From Methanocorpusculum sp. (GTDB taxonomy: Archaea > Halobacteriota > Methanomicrobia > Methanomicrobiales > Methanocorpusculaceae), in assembly GCF_030655665.1 (NCBI RefSeq), contig NZ_JAUSPQ010000004.1, positions 1 through 64,000 on the forward strand: 64,000 nucleotides of DNA, written 5' to 3'. Each line of letters begins with the position of its first letter. The stretch's first letter is position 1. Below the pieces are notes generated by a model. That model was not told the origin of the DNA. It was given only the letters and a program-made list of their open reading frames with translations, and made no database searches. Below, in pieces: positions 52,495 to 62,250 of this stretch. Made by a program: the position numbers and the translations under genes.

Positions 52495-55400
52495 TTAGGG
52501 AACTTGCATATTTTCTTCATAGATAGGTCGGAGAAAATCATAACCCGCTTGTAAATAACTATTGCATATCATATCTGCATTTCTGCGTTCATTTAATTGA
52601 TAAAGTATCTTCACAAATTGAACAATTTTGTCTTCAGGGTGCCTAGAGTATTGTCCTGATTCAATCATAATTAGAAACAGTTCCACACAACGTTTTGGTT
52701 GTGATGGGGCGTGTTTGATTAAATTGTCGATGAATTTTGTTTCAAAGGGTTTCATGTACTTTACTGATAGTTTTAGCCACTCACATATTTCATCGGTTAA
52801 TTCATCGACTAAAGATATCCAGCAATTTAGTTCAGCTAATATTTTGATGTTGTCACTATTTTCCGGATCCTCTTCGATTTTAGAAATAATGATGTTCCAG
52901 AGCGATATAACCATTGGACGCTTCTCTGGAGGGAGTTTATTACCATAAAATCTAAATGAACGTATTAATTGTATAATCTGTTCAGAATCCCATCGGTCAA
53001 AAACTTGGTTGATCAAACTTTCTTTCTCACTTAATAGCTCAAATCCTTCTAGATATCCCTGACAAATATGATTTACTAAATGGCGATTGATACGTAGCTC
53101 TTTAAATTCCGTTTGAATTGCTTTTGAGTAATGCCCATTCTCTTTAAGCAATATATAGATATTTTTGGAAATATTTGAATTGAATAAATACGCTGTAAAT
53201 GCAGCATTCCAATGTTCGTCATTTTCTTGGGGGAATATCTTATTGATATTTTCTCTTACCCAGGAATTATCGAGATAACAGAGGTTTGAAAGATATTGAC
53301 CTAGAGTCACAGAAAATTCCACCGTCTGTTCAAATGTAATATCAAGTCTTCGTTCAAACTCAGCTTTAATTGTTTCCGGCCATCGTATTTCATCGGTTTT
53401 ACGATAATGGCGGCCAAAACAAAGAGAATAACATACCATCGATGAATAAATATGCCCTTTAGCTGAATTTAAGACGGAAGCCACAAGGTCGCCCATTGGA
53501 TAGAGATCGGACTCAACGTTATTAGAGAGAGTTAAGAGAATCTTCTCAACTTCCGGTAACAACTCCATCTCTATTAAGTGAGCATCATTTCTGGTTCCTT
53601 CTTCAAATAATCTTGTAATTCCGGAGATTATCTCTTTTCTGTAGTTAATTTCTCCATCTTGATATGCTTCTGTCCAAAATTCATCAGAATCAATGATGGA
53701 ATTGATGTATTGAATGACAGGATTCCAGTTGAATTGTTTATCTGCTTTCCAGGCTTCAGATAAGCCATATATCAATTCAGATTGATATAGCCGTTTTAAT
53801 GTTAGAAATGGATCAAGATATTCAACAAATTTTACGGGATTATCAATAATGCTTAATCGAAGGACATTACCAAGAGAGTGAGCTGATACAAATATCTCTC
53901 CAAAGTCTTCTCTCTTAAAATTGTTGAGATATTCGGCAATGTCATAATTAGATTTGCTAAGAAGTTCCTCTTTTGATAGAGGAGATTGGGCAGCATCCAT
54001 ATAATCTCTTGCACTTCGGTTTGGAGGTTGGTTTGGAGGTGATAGTTTTACAGGATTTATCTGATTATATTTATCGAAAAGGGATTTAACTATTGGATTG
54101 TTTGCTTCCAATAACGCAGATAACCATTCTTTTTTCCACTCTGCAAGATATAGTTTCTGAATTTCTAAATCATGAGATAATTTATCTTCATGATAGTCTT
54201 TAGTCTCGATCCAGTCAATAATCTGTGTAATTTCTGATTCCGAAAACTCTTTGCAGTGATTGGTAAACAAGTCATATACTTCAGTTTTAAGATGATATTC
54301 CTGAAGTGGATTTTCTTTGTAATTCCAAAATATCTCATTTAATTCCGGATAATGCTCATCTATCAAACAAATTGCGATTCTCTTGAAAATTGGGTGATCT
54401 TTCTCTAACAATGACTTCGTAAGATCTTGGATTTCCTCAATATTCATCATATTGAGCGCAATCCAAACGAAATGAACTATTTGATAATCATACCTGTCTG
54501 AATATTCATCATCTTCTTTAATCGAGGGGATCCAGACAGGATTGAACTGAGTTGAATCTTCTCTCACAATTATCTCGATTTTTTCTAATGCGATTTTTAT
54601 ACTGTCCATCGCACATAATGTTATAATTCTCTCAGAGAATGTCTCTAATATTAAATTGAGATAATATTCTTCAAGATTAGGGCTATATAGAATAGAGATA
54701 TATTCTTCAAATGCCGGAATTTCATTTTTCTTGAAATCTAATACGATATCAAGAACTTCAAGAAGTAATTCTTTATTACCGTTTTCAAGAAGTCGCGGAA
54801 TGATAGTTTCAGCAATATCATGTGCAAAATAGAGGGTATCAGTATAATCATGCATACATTTTTTAATATAATCAAAGTGGAACTGACTGATTTCATTTAA
54901 AGGAAGGAGAAAGAGTATGCGTATGATGTGCTGGTCTGTTAAATAATTTAGGATACGCTCATTTTTTGCATCTTTATATTCTATAATCGATTTGATAATT
55001 GTAAGGATTTCATGTGTTATCTCTGAATTGGGATTGGTTTGATTAAGTTTGGCAATATTTTCTAAAACCCCCATAACAATCCAATATGACACGGATCCAT
55101 TGACCGGTGCGGGATTATTTTTTGGATTGAAATATCCTCTTTCTTAAGAGGAATTAACCAGGGAAGAGAATTTTGTGATTGTGATAATTGTTTAAAGAAC
55201 TCTAATTTGCAGGATCGATCATTATTGATTTCTTGGAATATCTTCCCTTCTTTCAATGGATCATAATTATTAGCTGCATCCCTAAATTCATTAAATAATG
55301 CATAAAATGCACGAGATTCAAGAATTATATTTCGATTCCATGTTTTTATCACATTGAATAACTGATTATAATCTCTATTACTATCCAGATAAGGAATTAC

Positions 55401-56205
55401 ATCAATACCAAGTTCAGAATAATAATATGTATCAAATTGTAATCTTGTGTCTTCATTTTCGCGATAAGGCAGTAAGATAAAATGTTTTTTTCTTCCGGGA
55501 AGAGAATCTTGCGATTTAGTAAATAAGAAATCTAATACTTCAAATTCACTTAAACCATATCCGATAAATAATATTACTTTTTCATCAAAAATTTTCCTTA
55601 AAAAAGCCATAAATTTAGGATCACTATATCTATCAAAGTAATTCTTAACGGTAAGAACAACTGAATCCCTATCTAATATCGAACCATGGATATGGTATAA
55701 TTTTGATTTATCAATGTTATCCTCAGTAATCTCTTCTTTTCGACAAATAATGTGAGATGAATCAAAACGATCGTCAAAGTGCGTGTCAATATTTGTTGTA
55801 ATAAATAATCCCCGCAGTCCATACAATTCGGTGTAGATATTTTGTTTATCTAACAAATCTAAATCAACTTTCAGAGAATCATTGACCGTCTCATAAAAGA
55901 TGTTGCTTGAATTATTTTTATCAAGTATACATTGACAAATTGTGATTACTTTTTTTGGATCTTTTTCTATTATATCTTCAAGGGTCTTTCGCTCAATTAT
56001 ATTTCTGGATGTACTTGGCGAGTCGTCCTTTTTTTCTTCTGGAAAACACTTGTCGATGAGAGTCTCGGCAAGTTTTTTCCCAACTGCTGCATCCTATTGA
56101 CATCGAAGTTCCAGCACCAAAAAAAATAGCTAACTCGTCATCGTTCACTGCATCGATTATTTCTTGTGGTATTTGAGGAATATCTAGAATAGTTCTTTGA
56201 GACAT
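52495..56205 (-). pseudogene. SIR2-domain defence-type protein, interrupted by two frameshifts
   Basis: Three minus-strand open pieces make one protein of about 1236 residues. The first (56205-55993) has LAIFFGAGTSMSIGCSSWE, the SIR2 NAD-binding start. The second (open down to 55062) has FITTNIDTHF and YHIHGS, with the catalytic Asn and His of SIR2 NAD hydrolases, and FIGYGLSEFEVLDFLF. The third (55092-52495) is an 865-residue, helix-rich region ending ADMICNSYLQAGYDFLRPIYEE. A run of six A (56073-56078) breaks piece one from two, and a run of five G near 55074 breaks two from three. One extra and one missing base exactly restore the reading frame: the span is 3711 bp, divisible by three. Such SIR2 proteins kill phage-infected cells by NAD+ depletion. 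AT-rich composition and flanking inverted repeats suggest transfer. Confidence 0.8.
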
Positions 56206-56423
56206 TTTTGCGGTTAAGGATGTGAATTATAAGTTTTCGAATATAATAAAAGGTTTGTGAAAGAAATTGCGGTAAATTGTCCATAATTTAGAATCACCTT
56301 CACTAGTTATTTCTCATAACATCCCCAGGAAATTTCTTGAGAAAAATGATCTATAACATATTTCTCTCTAATAAAACACCCAATTGGGTTTTGATAATCA
56401 AAAAAAGGGATGGGATATTTTTG

Positions 56424-56735
56424 GGAGCCGCCGGAGCGGCGACAGGATTTGCCCGAACGTTCCCGATGAGGGAGGAGCAAGACAGCGTAGCTGGCTTGCG
56501 AAAGTGAGGATAAGCAAATCCGATTCTCTTCGCCCGAAGGGCGGGATTCGCGCCGATTCGCAGTTGGTTCTTCCTCATGGATCTACACAATCTCTTACAC
56601 GAGATCAAAGCACACGTCCGCAAAAAAGGGATTACCTATTCTTAAATGTGCAAATACGATATTTCCACCGCGTCGGTCGCAAGGCAAAGCCTTGCTCGGC
56701 TGAGGTCGGCCGCTTTCAGCGTCCAACCCGCAAAA
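56424..56735. repeat. Right inverted repeat of the SIR2 island
   Basis: Inner block 56424-56578 and outer block 56668-56735 match, in reverse complement, the corresponding blocks at 52142-52440, giving outer-inner-gene-inner-outer symmetry. The outer block also matches the partial copy at 38950-39035 (GCAAGGCAAAGCCTTGCTCG). Between the blocks the two copies have diverged. It includes an Hjc-unrelated, non-coding GC-rich stretch. Confidence 0.8.
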
Positions 56736-56770
56736 AAATGAGAGGCAGACCTGATTTCGCTTTTCAGCGT

Positions 56771-58852
56771 TCAGCGATCTGCGGTCCAGCTCAGGTGTCC
56801 GAGTGCACGGTAGGTGAACTCCAGCTCCTCGAAGACCAGGATATTGTTCTTCTTTAAGAGATCAACACCCGGTTTCAGGCAGTCTCCTCCAACAAAGGTT
56901 CCGACAAGCAGATTGTCCGTGCGTTTCGAGTTGTCGATCAGGATCTGGGCAACCCGGTCGGGTGCCAGAACTTTGTTCGGGAAGTTGACGAGGATCGCCA
57001 TATCCCAGAGATCTGCATTCTTGCACAGAACATCGAAGACCCCTCTGAAGCGTGCCTCGGTGGCATCGCCTAAGAGATCGATCGGGTTGTTCTTGTTCCA
57101 GAACGGCGGGAGGAAGGTGTTCAGCTCATCGATGATGTGCTTTGGCAGATCAACGATCTCGATACCCCAGGTCTCGGCGTAATCATTGGAGAGAACGGCG
57201 AATCCACCTGCATTGGTGATCACGACAGCACGACGGCCGGTCAGCGGCTTCTTCAGATCGCCAAGGGCCTTTGCCACCTGGAATGCGCCCGGAAGCGTCT
57301 TGACCGGAACAACACCGCACTTTCTGAATGCCTCCATGTAGACTTCGAATGCACCGGAAAGGGAACCGGTATGGGAAGCGGCTGCCGCCTGACCTCTCTT
57401 CGAAGAACCTGCTTTGATGGCAACGATCGGCTTTGTCTGGGTGATCTGCTTTGTCTGGGTGATCTGCTTTGCCATCTCCATGAATGCCACACCGTTTTTG
57501 ATCTCTTCAACGTAGAGGATGATCGATTTGGTGTGCGGGTCACGGGCTGCATAACTCATATAGTCGAGGAAGTCCAGATCGCACTGGTTTCCGACCGATA
57601 CGACCTCGGAGTATCCCATCTCGGAGCCTTCCGAAAGGGAGATTCCGACAACTGCATTCACGATAGCTCCCGACTGGGAGATGAACGCGATGTCGCCCGG
57701 CAGAGGCGAGGTGGAAACATACGTCGTATCGAGTTTGTAGGGTGGAAGGATCAGACCAAGACAGTTCGGACCGACGATACGGATGCCGTAGTTCTTGGCG
57801 ATCTCGACCATGCGGTTTTCAAGCGCACGCCCATCCTCGTCCATCTCCTTGAATCCTGCGGTGATAACGACCGCCATCTTCACGCCTTTCAATCCGCACT
57901 CGCTCATGATCGCCGGAACGAGCTGAGCAGGAACGGTGATTACGACCATATCCACGTGGCTGGGAATATCCGAGAGAGTCGGGTAGCATTTGACGCCCTG
58001 GATCTCGTCGCGTTTGTTGTTCACCGGGTAGACTTTGCCGGGGAACTGGAGAATATTGCGGAACACCGCGTATCCCATTTTGGTCGGGTCGTCAGATGCG
58101 CCGATGACCGCCACGCTTCTTGGCTTATAGTAGTCAAGCGGAACGATCTTTGCCGGATCATAATGTGCCGGCAGGTCGACCGGGTCGTCCTGAACGATGA
58201 CGCGTGCATCGACTGCACAGCCGCCCTTCTCGTAGAGTCGGAGAGGGTTGATATCGAACTCGACGACGGTATCGTTCTTCTCAAAGAACGCACAGGCGTT
58301 CTTTAATGTCTGGAACAGGAACTCCTCATCCAGAGGGGCCTGACCGCGGTATCCTCTGATAAGCGTATATGCTTTGATCTGGTGGATCAGACTTCTGATA
58401 TCTTCATCGTCGCAGGGTAAGAGCCGGATCCCGACATCTTTATAGAACTCGACTAAGGTGCCGCCGAGACCGAAGGTGAGGACACGCCCGAATGCCGGGT
58501 CGATCTTTCCGCCGATGATCAGCTCGAGACCAGGTTTTGCCATCTCTTCGACGATGACCCCTTTGATCTCTGCAGAGGCTTCATAGGCTTTAGCAGATGT
58601 TACGATTTTATTGAATGCTTCTTTTGCTTCAGCATCCGTTTTGATCCCGACAATCACTCCGCCCGCATCGCTTTTGTGGATGATCTGGGGGGAAACGATC
58701 TTCATTACTACGGGATAACCGATTTTTGTTGCGGCTTTTGCAGCATCGTCCGCTGTCTGGACGACCTCAAAGGCCGGAGCAGGTACATTAAACTGACGCA
58801 GAAGGTCATATCCATCCGCTTCAGAGAGCATTTTGGTAGCTTTGACTGACAT
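56771..58852 (-). CDS. ADP-forming acyl/acetyl-CoA synthetase, beta-alpha fusion
   Basis: A 693-residue enzyme that makes ATP from an acyl-CoA. The ATP-grasp (beta) domain comes first (residues 1-230; YPVVMKIVSPQIIHKSDAGGVIVG). The CoA-binding Rossmann domain follows (SVAVIGASDDPTKMGYAVFRNIL), then the ligase domain with AAASHTGSLSG, whose His is phosphorylated. RIVGPNCLGL and FISQSGAI are further family motifs. Around residues 460-472, QITQTKQITQTK results from an 18-bp tandem duplication. It is a single-gene unit, with a clear start at 58852. Acetate, pyruvate-derived or branched acyl substrates cannot be distinguished. Confidence 0.9.
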   Translation of the reverse strand: MSVKATKMLSEADGYDLLRQFNVPAPAFEVVQTADDAAKAATKIGYPVVMKIVSPQIIHKSDAGGVIVGIKTDAEAKEAFNKIVTSAKAYEASAEIKGVIVEEMAKPGLELIIGGKIDPAFGRVLTFGLGGTLVEFYKDVGIRLLPCDDEDIRSLIHQIKAYTLIRGYRGQAPLDEEFLFQTLKNACAFFEKNDTVVEFDINPLRLYEKGGCAVDARVIVQDDPVDLPAHYDPAKIVPLDYYKPRSVAVIGASDDPTKMGYAVFRNILQFPGKVYPVNNKRDEIQGVKCYPTLSDIPSHVDMVVITVPAQLVPAIMSECGLKGVKMAVVITAGFKEMDEDGRALENRMVEIAKNYGIRIVGPNCLGLILPPYKLDTTYVSTSPLPGDIAFISQSGAIVNAVVGISLSEGSEMGYSEVVSVGNQCDLDFLDYMSYAARDPHTKSIILYVEEIKNGVAFMEMAKQITQTKQITQTKPIVAIKAGSSKRGQAAAASHTGSLSGAFEVYMEAFRKCGVVPVKTLPGAFQVAKALGDLKKPLTGRRAVVITNAGGFAVLSNDYAETWGIEIVDLPKHIIDELNTFLPPFWNKNNPIDLLGDATEARFRGVFDVLCKNADLWDMAILVNFPNKVLAPDRVAQILIDNSKRTDNLLVGTFVGGDCLKPGVDLLKKNNILVFEELEFTYRALGHLSWTADR
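57431..57466. repeat. 18-bp perfect tandem duplication inside the acyl-CoA synthetase gene
   Basis: CTTTGTCTGGGTGATCTG occurs twice head to tail. It adds six residues (QITQTK) in frame between the CoA-binding and ligase parts of the protein. Confidence 0.9.
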
Positions 58853-59148
58853 GTGTCGGTACTCCAGTAGGTTTCTCGTTCGCAGGAGTCATTTCCCGCG
58901 AATTTGAATTATACATTATTTATCATGTAGATTTGATATATACTCTGTGGTTTGAGGTATTTGTTCTGGGATCGTCTGGAAGAGATTTCAACGTTTGTCG
59001 AAGTTGCGCGCACATTCTGACGACAGTATTTTTGAATAAAATAAAAACATCCGCGCCATCCAAATCCACCTGTGACCCGGTTCGCCGTTTCACTCGTTTT
59101 GCGGAACTCTGCAGGGAAATGAAAAAAGGTGGGAAATATGTTCCGAAA
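58853..59148. promoter_or_regulatory. Promoter region of the acyl-CoA synthetase
   Basis: A 296-bp intergenic stretch. AT-rich sequence at 58900-58930 (minus-strand TATA-like around 58907-58925) is suitable for the synthetase promoter. No gene was recognised. Confidence 0.4.
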
Positions 59149-59556
59149 TCAGTATTCCGCGGTTTCAGACTCTTCTTCCGGGAGTGCCTCCCCGGTCTTG
59201 ACCTCAGGTTTCTCCTCGGGTGAGATGACGTTTTCCCGATCAAATTTGTTGCGGTAAACGGTAAGAGCGTTTACATACTCCTCGGATTCATGGAAGCCTT
59301 TGAGGAATTTATCTCTGGTTTGACAGATCGATTCGCCGGCTGGTGAATCAGGTGAATCGCCCAGGATGTTTTCCAACGCGGCCTGCTCGGCAAAGTAACT
59401 GCCCATAGACTTGCAGTAGTTGAGCAGAGCTTCGGCGCCCTGCTCCTCTTTCTTGAGCTGCTTTAACGTCTTCTTTGCTGTTTTTGTTTTCTTCACGAGT
59501 TGCTTAGAAACTTCCTTACTCGCCTTTTTGTTGTTTTTTGATTTATTCGATGCCAT
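59149..59556 (-). CDS. Hypothetical Lys-rich, coiled-coil-like protein
   Basis: A 135-residue soluble protein of unknown function. Its amino third is very rich in lysine (SNKSKNNKKASKEVSKQLVKKTKTAKKTLKQLKKEE), then a helical segment with two cysteines follows, and the C terminus is acidic (PEEESETAEY). The basic start could bind nucleic acid. The ATG at 59556 is preferred to 59580 because GGAG lies upstream. No neighbour shares its strand closely, so it is a single-gene unit. Confidence 0.6.
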   Translation of the reverse strand: MASNKSKNNKKASKEVSKQLVKKTKTAKKTLKQLKKEEQGAEALLNYCKSMGSYFAEQAALENILGDSPDSPAGESICQTRDKFLKGFHESEEYVNALTVYRNKFDRENVISPEEKPEVKTGEALPEEESETAEY

Positions 59557-59580
59557 GTTGATAACAACTCCTTTAACCAT

Positions 59581-60523
59581 GAAATAGGAGTTCCTCTATT
59601 AATATGGTTTGGGTGGGGGACAGTTTTGTCCGGGGTTTTACTTTAAAATATCCTGAAATCATCCCGAAAACACCCCTTATTCCCAGTATGGATCCGATTC
59701 AGCGAAGAACTCCTCCTCCGAAACGACAGACTGAGGATACTTTTCTCTCCGGAATCCAATCAGTATTCAGGATCATGTACGTGTCGCACGGGATCAAAGT
59801 CCAGGTAACACACGACCCAGCCGTACATATTCAGGTAATGTACTTTCGGCGATCCTGTCAATAAGAAACCACATGCTTTTATTTATATTAATTAAATGAA
59901 TTTAACAATATGCAAAAATTAACCAAGTGCGCGTTTGACCCAAAAACCGAATAAATTTGCGTTTTCTTCGGTTGTTGGTCATGTTAAGCTTAGTTAGATA
60001 AGAGCCTAACTAACCCCAGATTTGGTTAACTTTAAAATATTAACTTACATTAAAAATAAAAACAAAGTAATTTACATATTGAGAACATAATCTATTAATA
60101 CGCTCAGAATTGAACGTTCATTTGTAACTATTTGCACACGATGCATTGGTTATAAGGTCAAATTACTTCTTGCATACAATTAATTGACCAATCAGGATGA
60201 GGTATTGGCTCTGCAGCTATCGTGCCCGACACATGAGTCCTAGTTGTATTCACAGGACGAAGTAATGTTACATACTTAAAATATGTGTCGTGACCCGTGA
60301 TGTTCGACAGATATCTGAAAAAAAATGCCAAATATGTTCCAATGACGCATAACTGGTAGGATCAAAGGTGGTGCTTTGTTTTCAACCATTCTGCAACGGC
60401 ATTTGGAACAATCATCTCGATTTTATGGTTAATAATTGTAACTGCTTTTTCACAGTAATTTGACCCGCACACCAACATCCAATGTATCTCATCAAAGGAG
60501 TGAATCTTCGGGAGAATTGAAAC
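59581..60523. promoter_or_regulatory. Long AT-rich leader/regulatory region before the formylmethanofuran dehydrogenase operon
   Basis: About 940 bp with no supported gene. A TATA-like TTTATATTAAT at 59880-59892 would start transcription near 59912, giving a leader of roughly 600 nt. That leader begins with an imperfect 13-14-bp hairpin (59937-59950 with 59968-59980) and then a perfect 8-bp inverted repeat TTAGTTAG/CTAACTAA (59990-60013). The short plus-strand frame at 59604-59864 has no protein-like character. The region could hold a regulatory RNA or operators for metal-dependent control; this is inference. Confidence 0.45.
60362..60478 (-). other. Possible small gene or remnant antisense to the fwd leader
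   Basis: A 38-codon frame starting MLVCGSNYCEKAVTIINHKI, with the frame staying open upstream to about 60546. It has protein-like composition including two cysteines, but no clear ribosome-binding site. It may be a remnant of a longer gene or a chance frame. Confidence 0.2.
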
Positions 60524-60922
60524 TTGACTAAAATCAACATTAACTTAATTTCTGGCCGGACAATCCAGCAAGGAGTCTCGATGGAAGCCGGAAAAGAGAA
60601 AGAGAACTATATGACATCCTGCGGGTTAATTGAACTTGACCAGGCCGACATACATCAACTGGGTATTATGAAAAATACCAATGTCCGGGTTACCAGTAAA
60701 TTTGGTAGTGTTATTGTTAAGGCCATTCTCGCAACACAGGGCCCTCACCCAGGTCTTGGCTGGATCCCGATGGGACCGTGGGCTAATATGCTCGTGGACA
60801 GTAATACCTACTCAACCGGGACGCCAACGTTCAAAGGTACAGCCGTAACCGTTGAACCCGCTGAGAATGAGCATGTTCTAAGTTCTATCGATCTTGTATT
60901 GAAATCCTGTAATGATGTGTAG
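60524..60922 (+). CDS. fwdD: Formylmethanofuran dehydrogenase subunit D
   Basis: A 132-residue molybdopterin-dinucleotide-binding subunit of the enzyme that reduces CO2 to formylmethanofuran, the first step of methanogenesis. The motif GPHPGLGWIPMGPWANMLVDSNTYSTGTPTFKG is diagnostic. It begins with TTG at 60524, preceded by GGAG 9 nt before. It leads a D-B-A-C operon. The sequence does not show whether molybdenum or tungsten is used, so the symbol could equally be fmdD. Confidence 0.92.
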   Translation: MTKININLISGRTIQQGVSMEAGKEKENYMTSCGLIELDQADIHQLGIMKNTNVRVTSKFGSVIVKAILATQGPHPGLGWIPMGPWANMLVDSNTYSTGTPTFKGTAVTVEPAENEHVLSSIDLVLKSCNDV

Positions 60923-60930
60923 AGGGAAAA

Positions 60931-62250
60931 ATGAGTAAAAGATTAACTGATATTATCTGCCCATTCTGCGGTACTCTTTGTGATGATATTGAAATTGACG
61001 TCAGCGATGACGGCAAACAGATCCTTGAAGTGTACAATGCATGTGCCATCGGATCCGAGAAATTTCTTCATGTCCAGTCACCTGATCGGATCACTCGCCC
61101 GCGTATGAAGCAGGAAGACGGATCCTGGAATGAAATCACTTATGATGAAGCTGCAAAGTATACGGCAAAGGTGCTGTGCGACGCAAAAAAACCGTTGATG
61201 TACGGCTGGTCGTCCACATCCTGTGAAGCTCAGTCAATTGGGCACATGATTGGAGAACAGGTCGGCGGTGTCCTCGACAATACCGCGACCGTCTGCCATG
61301 GATCAACTCTCATCGCTATGCAGGATGTGGGTATCCCGTCATGTACACTTGGCGAAGTCAAAAACCGTGCTGACAGAATCATTTTCTGGGGATGTAATCC
61401 GGCACACGCACACCCGCGCCACATGTCCCGCTACTCGATCTATTCCCGCGGATACTTCACCGGAAAAGGTTCGAAGAGCAGAAAAATCATTGTGGTGGAT
61501 CCTCGCCCGACCGACAGTGCATCTCTTGCAGATGAATATATTCAGGTCGAACAGGGACGCGACTACGAACTTCTCGATGCTTTCCGTGCTGCACTCAAGG
61601 GTTCCCCGCTGCCAAAAATGATTGCGGGAGTTCCAAGCGAAAAAATATATGAACTTGTCGAAATCCTGAAACAAGGAAGATTTGTAGTTATTTTCTTTGG
61701 TATGGGCGTCACCCATTCTCTGGGGAAAAACCATAATATCGACATGGCCATTGCCTTGACCTCAGATCTGAACAACTATACGAAAGCAAGCATCATCGCG
61801 ATGCGTGGGCACTATAATGTCACTGGATCCGGTCAGGTCCTTGGATGGCAGTTTGGTTTCCCATTCTGTGTTGATCTTTCACGCGGCTTCGCCAGATATA
61901 ATCCGGGAGAGACGAGTTCCAATGATCTTCTGATGCGTGGTGAAGTCGATGGATGTTTAGTTATCGGCAGTGATCCTGGATCACATTTCCCGATTGGATC
62001 AGTGAAAAAGATCAATGCCATCCCAACAGTATGTGTCGACCCCCACATGACGCCGACGGCAGCTATTTCCAAGTGTCACGTTCCGGTAGCATTAGTTGGG
62101 ATCGAGGTTGGAGGTTCCTGTTATCGCATGGATAATGTGCCAATTGATTCCCGCAAAGTTGTCGATCCCCCGGAAGGGATGCTCACAGATGCTGAATTCC
62201 TCGATCTTGTTCTGAAAGAAGTAAACAAGATTAAAGGAGATGCCAAATGA
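60931..62250 (+). CDS. fwdB: Formylmethanofuran dehydrogenase subunit B (catalytic, Mo/W)
   Basis: A 439-residue molybdopterin oxidoreductase subunit. The 4Fe-4S ligands are Cys10, Cys13, Cys17 and Cys38 (CPFCGTLC and NACAIGSEKF). Cys122 in TVCHGST is the direct metal ligand at the active site, encoded by TGC and not by a selenocysteine codon. FWGCNPAHAHPRHMSRYS is the next conserved block. It reduces CO2 to formate, which passes to subunit A. It starts 8 bp after subunit D and overlaps subunit A by 4 bp (ATGA). Confidence 0.96.
   Translation: MSKRLTDIICPFCGTLCDDIEIDVSDDGKQILEVYNACAIGSEKFLHVQSPDRITRPRMKQEDGSWNEITYDEAAKYTAKVLCDAKKPLMYGWSSTSCEAQSIGHMIGEQVGGVLDNTATVCHGSTLIAMQDVGIPSCTLGEVKNRADRIIFWGCNPAHAHPRHMSRYSIYSRGYFTGKGSKSRKIIVVDPRPTDSASLADEYIQVEQGRDYELLDAFRAALKGSPLPKMIAGVPSEKIYELVEILKQGRFVVIFFGMGVTHSLGKNHNIDMAIALTSDLNNYTKASIIAMRGHYNVTGSGQVLGWQFGFPFCVDLSRGFARYNPGETSSNDLLMRGEVDGCLVIGSDPGSHFPIGSVKKINAIPTVCVDPHMTPTAAISKCHVPVALVGIEVGGSCYRMDNVPIDSRKVVDPPEGMLTDAEFLDLVLKEVNKIKGDAK

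Noticed and set aside
55062-55092. Programmed overlap of two separate SIR2-locus genes
   Set aside because: An ordinary overlapping start at 55092 is possible, but joining the frames across the G run gives continuous sequence and the first break is clearly a homopolymer frameshift, so one split gene is more likely. Not fully excluded.
52142-56735. Transposon with its own transposase
   Set aside because: No transposase or integrase frame was found between or next to the inverted repeats.
57137-58306. A 389-codon plus-strand frame opposite the acyl-CoA synthetase
   Set aside because: Shadow of a gene with clear domain motifs; no ribosome-binding site.
61294-61296. Selenocysteine in formylmethanofuran dehydrogenase subunit B
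   Set aside because: The active-site codon is TGC (Cys), not TGA.
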